DNA of 13,046 bases, from NCBI GenBank assembly GCA_905199755.1, contig CAJKHT010000079.1, positions 1 to 13,046 on the forward strand. Reading direction: 5' to 3'. The first letter of the stretch is position 1, and every line of letters begins with the position of its first letter. Source of the stretch: an uncultured Eubacteriales bacterium. GTDB lineage: Bacteria > Bacillota > Clostridia > UBA1381. This document shows, piece by piece, positions 1 to 6,900 of the stretch. A model generated the notes under the pieces. It was not told the origin of the DNA. It saw only the letters and a program-made list of their open reading frames with translations, and did no database searches. Position numbers and translations under genes: made by a program.

Positions 1-13
1 AGTGCATAATCCA

Positions 14-58
14 TCAAATCCGCAATACAACAAAGTTTGTATCATACAAGGATATCAT
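14..58 (-). CDS. possible 14-residue leader peptide coupled to a gene leaving the window
   Basis: A strong GGAGG (68-72) lies 9 bases upstream of an ATG at 58-56. The frame encodes only 14 residues (MISLYDTNFVVLRI) and stops with TGA at 16-14. That stop overlaps a second ATG (14-12, TGATG arrangement) whose frame runs off the left edge. This is the layout of a leader peptide translationally coupled to a downstream gene. It could equally be the start of one gene interrupted by a frameshift, or chance. The downstream gene cannot be identified from four codons. There is no homology evidence, so confidence is low. Confidence 0.25.
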   Translation of the reverse strand: MISLYDTNFVVLRI

Positions 59-74
59 ATTGCTGTCCTCCGTA

Positions 75-238
75 TTTAACTGTAACCGTCTATATTTATT
101 ACTCCCATCTATGTATCTTATTTAATGATATTTAACCACATTTTTTAGAAAATTTCAATATAAAAGGTCATTTTTCATCAGTTTGCACAACTTTTACATA
201 CAATTCTCGTTAGCTTGAATATCTTATGATTTTTATAA
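75..238. other. AT-rich intergenic stretch with one weak promoter candidate
   Basis: I find no gene in this stretch. On the minus strand a possible promoter reads TTGAAA (158-153), 17 bases, then TTAAAT (135-130) preceded by TGG (extended -10 type). It would fire towards the putative leader peptide at 58-14. The -10 box matches the consensus at only four of six positions and the DNA is very AT-rich, so chance is a real possibility. The plus strand shows nothing convincing. Confidence 0.25.
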
Positions 239-274
239 AAGCCCATTGCAAAACAATAGCATTGCAACAGGCTT
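239..274 (-). terminator. Rho-independent-type terminator after the Cys-rich small gene
   Basis: On the minus strand AAGCC and TTGCAA (274-262) pair with TTGCAA and GGCTT (251-239), with a symmetrical TG/TG internal loop and a 10-base apical loop. TTATAAAAATC follows directly. It lies 4 bases after the stop codon of the 72-residue gene, where a transcription end is expected. The T-run is short, so efficiency may be moderate. Confidence 0.6.
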
Positions 275-278
275 CAAA

Positions 279-497
279 TCAGCGTATAAGGCTCAAATTT
301 TCGGGGGGGGGGGGGACAGATGCCTTATTAAAAATACGGCTTAAAAAACTGCGTTTTTTGGACTCATCGAGTTTTTCGTACATAGCGCATTTTCTGCCGT
401 TATGGCAGGCTAAGTACGGACACTCCGGCGAACGGCTATCAAGCTCGTATGTATATTTTCCTATTTTGCAATGAGGGCATAGCTTTCTTCTAAACAT
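279..497 (-). CDS. small cysteine-rich, zinc-ribbon-like protein (72 aa)
   Basis: The ATG at 497-495 is preferred because GAGGGGG lies 9 bases upstream. A GTG 14 codons earlier (539-537) is open in the same frame but lies inside the preceding small gene. The protein begins MFRRKLCPHC and has Cys7, Cys10, Cys26, Cys31, His32 and Cys37 in a CPHC...CPYLACHNGRKC pattern, the spacing of a small zinc-binding knuckle. A basic tail follows (KKRSFLSRIF). No signal peptide or membrane segment is visible, so it is probably cytoplasmic. Its start overlaps the upstream gene by 8 bases, which indicates translational coupling. The last residues, PPPPENLSLIR, come from a C13 homopolymer. Such tiny Cys-rich proteins are common in phages and integrative elements; that placement is inference. 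I do not recognise the family. Confidence 0.65.
   Translation of the reverse strand: MFRRKLCPHCKIGKYTYELDSRSPECPYLACHNGRKCAMYEKLDESKKRSFLSRIFNKASVPPPPENLSLIR
303..315. repeat. homopolymer of 13 G (C13 on the coding strand)
   Basis: Thirteen consecutive G on the plus strand sit inside the 3' end of the 72-residue gene, where they encode a Pro run. Tracts of this length slip easily during replication and during sequencing. Moving to 12 or 14 bases would change only the last few residues, because stops in the other frames lie within about 10 codons (PKI then stop, or RKFEPYTLI then stop). Confidence 0.9.
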
Positions 498-633
498 TTG
501 CTTTATCCCCCTCGCCGTACCTTTTTTTCTTTGTTTCACTTTTCATACGGATGCTGGCAAGCATACAGAAGGTCAGAAATGCAACAAAACCGCCGAACAT
601 TGCTCCGCCTAAAAATATCAATATTTCTTTCAT
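490..633 (-). CDS. small membrane protein, DUF3789-like (47 aa)
   Basis: The ATG at 633-631 has AAAGGAG about 11 bases upstream. The frame stops with TAG at 492-490. The 47-residue product has one hydrophobic helix at residues 3-28 (start MKEILIFLGGAMFGG, continuing FVAFLTFCMLASIRM) and a short charged tail, SETKKKRYGEGDKANV. The GG-x-x-x-GG helix near the N-terminus and the Cys-containing end of the helix resemble DUF3789 proteins of Clostridia phages and conjugative elements. This is recognition by eye. It is probably a single-pass inner-membrane protein of unknown role. It overlaps the 72-residue gene by 8 bases, so the two form one unit. It lies downstream of the SLH gene at 699 beyond a hairpin, and no separate promoter is obvious in the 65-base gap. 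Confidence 0.7.
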   Translation of the reverse strand: MKEILIFLGGAMFGGFVAFLTFCMLASIRMKSETKKKRYGEGDKANV

Positions 634-661
634 TTTAGTTTCAGCTCCTTTCACCAAAGCA

Positions 662-683
662 TCGGGAGCATTGCTGCTCCCGA
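662..683 (-). terminator. GC-rich hairpin downstream of the SLH gene (weak U-tract)
   Basis: TCGGGAGC and GCTCCCGA form a perfect 8-bp stem with a 6-base loop, 15 bases after the stop at 701-699. On the minus strand the following bases are TGCTTTGG, a poor U-run. It may therefore be a leaky terminator or an mRNA-stabilising 3' hairpin. Read-through would let the two small genes at 633-279 be expressed from the SLH promoter. Confidence 0.5.
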
Positions 684-698
684 CAACATATGATGTTT

Positions 699-2606
699 TT
701 ACTTACAGTCCTCCCATTTGATTTCAAGTCCGCTATCATCCAAATAATAATTGTGAGTGACCGTTGCTTCAAGAACAGCGGTGTAGTACCACTTGTCTTT
801 TACAAGGTCGGTAAACGGGTTGTAATCAAGCGATTTTACATAGCTTTCTGACGGGTTTCTGCCTAAGATTTTATTGATAACCGTCATAGTCTCCGCACGG
901 GTTATCATATCTTCGGGGCGATAGGTTCCGTCCTCATATCCCTGCATAAGTCCCGACGCACTCAGCTTTAATATGTCATCATATGCCCAATGTGATGAAT
1001 CAACATCGGGGAATGGGTTTTCTGCGGCCGTCTTTTCAAGCTTTGCAAATCGGCTGATTAAAGCAGCAAATTCGGCTCTCATCAGATTATTTGCAGGCTT
1101 AAATTCTTTATCGGGGTATCCGTGAATAATTCCCTTGTCCGACATATATTCAATATCGTGTGCCGACCAACGATGTTCCGCAACATCCGGGAAAGCATCG
1201 CCTGTCGGAATAAACGGCTTTTCGTAGTCGTGATTTACGATACGGTAGAGGATAGATGTTATTTCCTCTCTCGTTATATTTCCGTTCGGCTGAACGCTTC
1301 CGTCCGGATAGCCGTTGATGTAGCCTATATGCGTGGGGTGTTCATTGCCGAAAATATCCTTTGTGTATTTTCTTGTCTTGTCGATTGTGCGACCACCGCC
1401 GCCACCGCCTCCGCCTGTGTGAATAATAGTCGGAACAGTGTATCTGTATGTGCCGACTTTGCCGTAAACACCGTTTAAGCATTCGGCTTTTTTATCGTCC
1501 TTGCACTTTACGCATTTTCCGCAGGCACTGAAATATACCGCTTTCACTGTCACCGCACCTGTTATGCTGAGTTCCTCACCCGCATATTGCTTTCTTGTGT
1601 CGCTTGTCTGCGGCTCGGTTCCGTCTGTGGTGTAGTAGAGGAGTATGTTATTATCTGCCGGATAGTCGTTTATTATCGTATATTTCGTTCCGCTTGTGTA
1701 CTCTGTCTTATCACTGCCAAGCGAGGTCTGCGGCACTTTAAGATGCACAAATTCGATTACAAAGGTTTCCTTACTGCCTGTGATTTCCGTTCCGTTTTTG
1801 TCGGTCAGCCACGCTGTTATGGTAATCCCCGTCATTGCTTTGTTTACCATTATCGGCATATTGTCATAAACCATATCATCGGGAGATTGAACGCTGCCTT
1901 GCAAGCCCTCCTGTGTGTAGGAGTAGTAATAGTGTATAACGGTATCAGAGCTGTATGTTTTCAGCTTGATACCCTTTGCATATTCTCCCGTATCGAGAAT
2001 ATCTGCGCTTATTCGGCTGACATCATACGGAGTGCCGATATAAACTCTGCCGGTTACGGCTCCCTCCGGTTCGATGATGTAATAGTTTATTGTGTTCTTG
2101 CTTACTCTGCCAGTTTCGTTGTTCTTCACATACGCCTTAAAGGACATTGTGTGGTCGATATATCTTTTTCCGTTAGTATAAATAACATCTTGTTTTCCGC
2201 CGTTTTCACGATACCAAATTGTATAATCCTTATCGGTAGGCACACGTTCGTCAAGGCTTATTGTTGTAAACTTATTCTCGCTCTTTAAGTATCGTCCCGA
2301 TGGGAGAGTGATAATCGGTGCCAGCGGCACAAAGTTATATACATAGCTTACAATTTTGCTGTAATTGCCGTTTTTTTCGCTTCGTATCTGAAGCACTGTA
2401 TCATTTTTGGTTTTAACCGTATCGGAGTAATTGTTCCAAGTTGCTCCGTTGTCTGTTGAATACTGAATTGTATCACCGCTGTTGAGCGAATACAAACGAA
2501 TATGCAAAAGATTGTTTTCTTCGTCTGCCTTTATTTCCTCATATTCGCCCGTTTCCTTGTCAGCATACCCGTACATATCCGTATTCCTCACGAATATTTG
2601 TATCAC
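699..2606 (-). CDS. SLH-anchored surface protein with chitobiase-C/FN3-like repeats (up to 635 aa)
   Basis: Residues ~30-390 hold repeated beta-sandwich units with chitobiase C-terminal (CHB_HEX_C)/FN3-like hallmarks: IQYSTDNGATW, YTIWYREN, VIHYYYSY and YYTTDGTEP. The last unit ends in a Cys cluster (CGKCVKC plus a fourth Cys). An eight-Gly linker (~398-405) precedes SLH domains at ~420-455, 470-522 and 532-582, with motifs ITREE, LMRAE and ITRAE, then a half-SLH tail (NPFTDL, WYYTAV). SLH triplets bind pyruvylated wall polysaccharide, so a surface location is expected, yet no signal peptide is present. The frame opens at a GTG (2606-2604) two codons after an in-frame TAA and has no good ribosome binding site. 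An internal ATG at residue 11 (2576-2574) has GAGGA 8 bases upstream and is my preferred start. The best Shine-Dalgarno serves another frame (see 2560-2622). It is either N-terminally damaged or unusually translated. Confidence 0.85.
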   Translation of the reverse strand: MIQIFVRNTDMYGYADKETGEYEEIKADEENNLLHIRLYSLNSGDTIQYSTDNGATWNNYSDTVKTKNDTVLQIRSEKNGNYSKIVSYVYNFVPLAPIITLPSGRYLKSENKFTTISLDERVPTDKDYTIWYRENGGKQDVIYTNGKRYIDHTMSFKAYVKNNETGRVSKNTINYYIIEPEGAVTGRVYIGTPYDVSRISADILDTGEYAKGIKLKTYSSDTVIHYYYSYTQEGLQGSVQSPDDMVYDNMPIMVNKAMTGITITAWLTDKNGTEITGSKETFVIEFVHLKVPQTSLGSDKTEYTSGTKYTIINDYPADNNILLYYTTDGTEPQTSDTRKQYAGEELSITGAVTVKAVYFSACGKCVKCKDDKKAECLNGVYGKVGTYRYTVPTIIHTGGGGGGGGRTIDKTRKYTKDIFGNEHPTHIGYINGYPDGSVQPNGNITREEITSILYRIVNHDYEKPFIPTGDAFPDVAEHRWSAHDIEYMSDKGIIHGYPDKEFKPANNLMRAEFAALISRFAKLEKTAAENPFPDVDSSHWAYDDILKLSASGLMQGYEDGTYRPEDMITRAETMTVINKILGRNPSESYVKSLDYNPFTDLVKDKWYYTAVLEATVTHNYYLDDSGLEIKWEDCK

Positions 2607-2622
2607 AGTTTAATTCCGTCAT
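2560..2622 (-). CDS. 20-codon frame with the strongest ribosome binding site, overlapping the SLH gene start
   Basis: GGAGGTG (2637-2631) sits 8 bases before ATG (2622-2620). The frame reads MTELNCDTNIREEYGYVRVC and stops at TGA 2562-2560, inside the 5' end of the SLH gene in another frame. Deleting one G from the GGG at ~2569-2571 would join this start to the SLH frame as ...GYVRYADKETGEY. The arrangement fits a frameshift (natural or a sequence error) near the true start, or a leader peptide that controls the SLH gene. A single-base error looks slightly simpler to me. Confidence 0.4.
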   Translation of the reverse strand: MTELNCDTNIREEYGYVRVC

Positions 2623-2665
2623 TTGTGTTTCACCTCCGATTTCAAAATAATCTACCCCATTATAT

Positions 2666-2695
2666 ATTATACCACGGTAAGCGAGCAGTTGTCCC
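2666..2695 (-). promoter_or_regulatory. sigma-A-type promoter with extended -10 for the SLH gene
   Basis: On the minus strand the -10 reads TATAAT (2671-2666), directly preceded by TGG (2674-2672), forming an extended -10. A partial -35, GGGACA (2695-2690), lies 18 bases upstream. The start of transcription would fall near 2659, about 22 bases before the GGAGGTG at 2637. It sits just after the stop of the metallopeptidase-like gene, so the SLH gene is probably transcribed independently. Confidence 0.7.
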
Positions 2696-2710
2696 GCTTT
2701 CCGTCTGTGC

Positions 2711-3505
2711 TTATTGATATAGGTTTGAAAAAGCATTTAACGCATTATCTATATAGGTATAAACCGCTTCGCAGTTTTCTTTCAGCCGATTACCGTTTTT
2801 ACAGTATTCCGCAAACGCCTCCGCAAAAAATTCCGTATCACTTGTCATAAAATAGTCATCGCCTGTGAATTTTAACTTCGCAAGCTGATTTTTCAGCCGT
2901 TCATCGGCGAATATATTATGATTTGGCAAAACGCTCTGTATATAATAATGCCCGAACTCGCGGGGAATACTGTTGTAATATCCCATTCGTATGTATATTG
3001 CTTTTTTCTGCGAATTGTAGATGTCCGAATATTTATTATCAAATAATTCTGACCAATCATCATTTGAAACAAGTATCAGACGATAGCCGCTTTCGGCAAA
3101 TTCTTTTCGGGCAAATTCCGGAACACATATCATTTCGCTTTGGGCGTTTAATGTAGTTTCGGAATTGTTTTTCGTTTTACTGTCCCCGTATATTTCCAGC
3201 TCTATAATCGGTTCTTTTGACTTTGGGATAACATATTCGCCGTCATAATCGAGCATAAATACAAGCATATTACAAAACTCGGCACGGGTGATACCGCAAT
3301 AAGAAGTGCGTTTTTCGTAACCTCGCACATACATTGTGTTTGTATAGTCCGAAAAACCGCCGTATTTTACATCGGTATCCCACATAGCCGAATTTATAGG
3401 CGTCAAATTATTTAATTTCAGTAATAGCTCTGACACAGTTTCGTATGTCATCACAGCACTGTAGTGCCACGGATAGTCGGTCTGCCTTGCTTTAATGCCA
3501 GCCAT
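2711..3505 (-). pseudogene. 5'-truncated SLH-like/M34 (ATLF, Pro-Pro endopeptidase-like) metallopeptidase gene, active-site variant
   Basis: The open frame gives 264 residues. Residues ~9-85 look like one SLH unit (DYPWHYSAV ... GITRAEFCNMLVFML). Residues ~130-264 resemble the M34 fold of anthrax lethal factor and Pro-Pro endopeptidases: a HExxH-like helix followed by TEFFAEAFAEY and a tail ending KENCEAVYTYIDNAL. M34 enzymes are zinc endopeptidases of secreted or cell-surface substrates. The motif here is R182-E-F-G-H186; the first zinc-binding His is Arg (CGC, one transition from CAC). Glu225 or Glu229 could be the third ligand. There is no signal peptide, and the ATG at 3505 lacks a good Shine-Dalgarno. 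Its first ~8 codons are relaxase-derived DNA read out of frame, so the true 5' end seems lost. It is probably inactive or unexpressed. The M34 assignment is by eye. Confidence 0.6.
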
Positions 3506-3762
3506 TCACCGTAGTGCATACCTCGCCTTTGGGGTTTGTCGATTACCGAAAGACAGTTTTCACGGCATATTTGGTCAGATATACCTCGAATGTCTATAAA
3601 GTAGTCCTTGTAATTATTTTTATATTTCGTACCATCAAAATATGATGTTGCGTTGATGATGATATGATTATGAATATGTGCGTGGTCAAGATGTGTAGAT
3701 TGCTTATGATTACACACACATTTTTGAAAGAATGGCAATTTGAGATGTTGTAAAAATGACAA
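3451..3762 (-). pseudogene. relaxase/mobilisation nuclease remnant (MOB family, PF03432-like)
   Basis: The frame opens at a TTG (3762). From ~3703 down to ~3466 it matches the middle of a plasmid/ICE relaxase: STHLDHAHIHNHIIINATS carries the three-His metal-binding motif, DGTKYKNN follows, then ISDQICRENCLSVI and RGMHYGEWLALKQG. The usual N-terminal third with the catalytic Tyr, and everything after the KQG region, are missing (typical relaxases run several hundred residues). The first ~20 residues do not look like relaxase. The frame then runs into the metallopeptidase gene in another phase and stops at 3451. It is a dead fragment marking a recombination scar left by a mobilisable or conjugative element. 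Confidence 0.75.
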
Positions 3763-3765
3763 TTG

Positions 3766-3889
3766 ATATGTGTAGAAATTTTAAGCGGTTTTTACCGCAT
3801 AAAAACAGAGGTTTCAGAGGTCAAAACAGGCAAGGTAATGGTTTTATATTACCCTGCCACAAAATGAGATTTTTGTTTTCTACACATAT
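3766..3889. repeat. 124-bp structured element with 13-bp perfect inverted ends
   Basis: ATATGTGTAGAAA (3766-3778) and TTTCTACACATAT (3877-3889) are perfect inverted repeats. Inside are two hairpins: GCGGT-TTTT-ACCGC (3785-3798) and GGCA-A-GGTAAT / ATTACC-C-TGCC (3829-3858, one A-C mismatch). A 14-bp direct repeat, ATAAAAACAGAGGT, occurs at 3799-3812 and again at 3888-3901 across the right end. The layout resembles a miniature inverted-repeat element or a relic of a transfer-origin/terminator region upstream of the relaxase fragment. I see no coding frame in it and no clear target-site duplication. Confidence 0.6.
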
Positions 3890-3892
3890 AAA

Positions 3893-3933
3893 AACAGAGG
3901 TGCATTTGTACATTTGCAAATTGCACCTCTGTT
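3893..3933 (-). terminator. strong hairpin terminator of the giant surface-protein gene (bidirectional)
   Basis: AACAGAGGTGCA (3893-3904) pairs with TGCACCTCTGTT (3922-3933) in a 12-bp stem; ATTTG/CAAAT can extend pairing inside the loop. On the minus strand the stem is followed by TTTTATATG, and on the plus strand by AGTTTTT, so it can act both ways. It begins 21 bases after the stop of the 2,970-residue gene and insulates it from the damaged genes downstream. Confidence 0.85.
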
Positions 3934-3953
3934 AGTTTTTGCTTATTTAATTT

Positions 3954-6900
3954 TTATTTATTCCCCTCAATAAATCTTTGAAGAATTGCCGCAATTTCAG
4001 CTCTTGTTGCATTGTCTTTCGGATTCAATGTAGTTTCTGTTTTGCCCTTCATCAAACCGCTGCCGACTGCATACTGCATAGCCTCTATCGCATATTCGGA
4101 TATTTCCTCAAAATCCGTATAAGACAAGATGTTTGTGTTTTCTCCCACAGTTACATCATATCCCTTGTATTTTGCATATCTGAACATAATTGCCGCAATT
4201 TGCTCTCTTGTGATATTCATATCGGGAGCAAACTCCGTTTCGGAAATACCTTTTACAATCTCGTTTTGCTCTGCCCAGATGACCGCATTTGCATAATAGC
4301 TGTCAGCTGCAACATCTGCAAACGGCATACCTGTATTAACCTCAGTTTCTCCTTCTGCGCGATAAAGAACCGTTACGAACATTCCTCTTGTTATATTTCC
4401 GTTCGGATTAAATGTTTTTGCATCAGTTCCTTTAAACAATCCTTTTTCGACAGCATTCTTTACATCATCATAATACCAATCGTCTTCATCTACATCATCA
4501 AAAGGATTATTCCATTCGGGTTCTGTCGACTGTGTCTGTTTTTCCGACCATTTTGCGTAAAGGGTGATGTTCTTTGTTACCTTGGTCGAGAAATCATATT
4601 TTTCGGTCAGTTCTTTGTCAGAATACCAACCATCAAACGTAAAGTTATCCCTTGTCGGCTCCGTCGGCTCTTTTGCGGTTTCGTTCCTTGTAACCTTTAT
4701 GCTGTCAACTTTGCTGCCGCCGTTTGTTTCGAAGGCTACGGTATAGGTGGTTACCGCAGCGGATGAACCGCCTCCTCTACCGCTGCCTCCGCCGGAGGTA
4801 CTGCGTTTGTACGTAACAGAAACGGGAGAGCCTGTCAAAATATAATTACTGCCCGGTATAACGGAAACATCATATGTATTTCCGATTGCAAAATCACCTT
4901 TAATCTGATATGATTTTCCATCACTTGATGCGGTTACAGATGTAAGTGTAAGCGCAGTTCCGTTCAGGCCTACCGCAAAATTCGATTCAATGAGATCTGA
5001 AACACTCGTGTCAAATGTAACAGTAAGCGTATCGTTTTTAATAGCTGTACTTGCGAGCTTTACGGCTTTCGGTGTTATTGTAAGCGGAGCTGCATTTCCG
5101 TTTTCGTAAACATAGCTTATTGTGTAGTTTCCGCTTGCTGCAGAAGAAGCTGTCACAACACCGTCATACTTTCCGACAGCAGTTTTCTCCGTTATTGAAT
5201 CGCTTACCGCAAAGTTTGGTTTTGATGTAAGGTTTTCTTCATTTTCTTCATTTACGAATCCGTCATATGTATATTCGGTTTTTAAATCCGAACCACCGTA
5301 TACTCGTGTTGCTCCTGAGATTTTTATTGCAAGCGCTTTCGGTTTTACCGTCAATTTTCCCGGATTCTTCGAAATTGAAAAATCATAATTTTCATCGTCC
5401 AGTGACATACCGTCCTTTACTGCTGCCTTTATCTGATACTCTCCTGCCGCTGCGCGCACTCCGTATTCGTCGGCATCCGATGAAATTGTGAGTGCGTTAT
5501 TAAGCTTCTCTATATATTCGGAATTTTTAGCGTCCTCACCTACAAGTGCGGATACGGTAAAGGTCGGATTTTCTTCACCGTACACCTTTTCGCAGTCATT
5601 TGCTCTGATTTCCGCTTTATATTTGTTTATAGTAAGCTGTGCCGTACCGCCACCTGTGTATGCATTGCCCAAAATCCTGTATGTTACAGTATATATTCCG
5701 GCATTTTTCGGAATTGTCACGGAAGAATCCGTATTAAGCGTATATGTCACCTCAACATTTTTGTCATCACCCTCCGTTATCGGTACAAATGAAGCGGTGT
5801 TTGAAATGAATTTCACTTTCTGTTCATCACCGTTATATGTAAGTACCAGTCTGTCAGGTGTCAGAGTGACCTCTTTTTTGCTTACAACAAGTTCAAATTC
5901 TGCCGTTGCCGGAGCATAATTGGAATCATTGAGTATTGCTTTTATAATTACGTTTCCCTCGCTGACAGCACATACCTTTCCGTTTGCGTCAACTGTCGCA
6001 ATCGCCGTATTTTCACTCTCCCATGAAACCTGCGGCATAAATGTGCCGTAATGCGCACGCAATGTAAATATCTCGCCAGTTGCGGCGGTATTATCCGCTC
6101 CGTCGATATAGAAATTACCTCCGCTTGCAGGTGTGATTTTCAGCGTACCGTTTATTCTTTTAAGTTCATAATTTGCAGCTCTTCCGCCCAAAACCTTAAT
6201 CGTATATCCGCTGTCGGTTACCGGACTCAATGCCGTTGCTTCGGTTTCAAGCTGCGGCAAAGCATCAAAAACGCTTTCGTCCTCATTTTCCGCAAAGCCG
6301 CTGTATGTTGCTGTGAAATTCGGATTTCCCTTGCCATACTCTCTTTGCGTGTCAATTGCTGTAACCGTAAGCTCTCTCTTTGCTATTTCAAATTCATGCT
6401 TTACGGTATACGGATTGTAGTTTTCGCCACTGTATGTTGCATAAACCTTATATGTGCCGGCATTGACCGGTTTTGCTCCGTCAACAGTCGAATATGTTAT
6501 TTCCGCCGTTGTTCCGTCGGGAGCAGCTTCGTATATCGGTTCGGGAACATTTTCAGCCTTGTAGCTCCAATCATCTATGCTGACGCTCAAGCCTTTGTTT
6601 TCAAGCGAACCTTTTTCAATCACCATGGTTGCGCTGCCGGTACCTCTGTAATTATTGATACCGTTTACCGTAACGGTATATGTTCCGGCATTTTTCGGCT
6701 TTTCATCCTGTCCGTTATACTTAACCTCATATTCTCCGTTTTCCGGAACTGTTTCAATTGTCGGCTCCTGCTGAGAACCGTTATAGGTCTTTATAAGGTC
6801 GGAAATAACAAAACCGAGTGTTTTTCCGTTCGGAACAAACATAACCTTTGTTTCGGATTCGGAATAGTTTCCGTCAGCTTCCTTTACTGCCGTAATCGTA

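Noticed and set aside
37..49. Perfect palindrome TTGTAT-C-ATACAA
   Set aside because: It is short and in AT-rich DNA with no promoter in register. It could be an operator but nothing links it to one.
1390..1414. Triplet repeat encoding eight glycines
   Set aside because: Gly-rich linkers before SLH domains are common. The codons are mixed, so it is not a clean slippage repeat.
1587..2288. Plus-strand open frame of 233 codons opposite the SLH gene
   Set aside because: It is antisense to clear chitobiase-C-like repeats. The Cys/Val/Tyr-rich composition and lack of motifs indicate a shadow frame.
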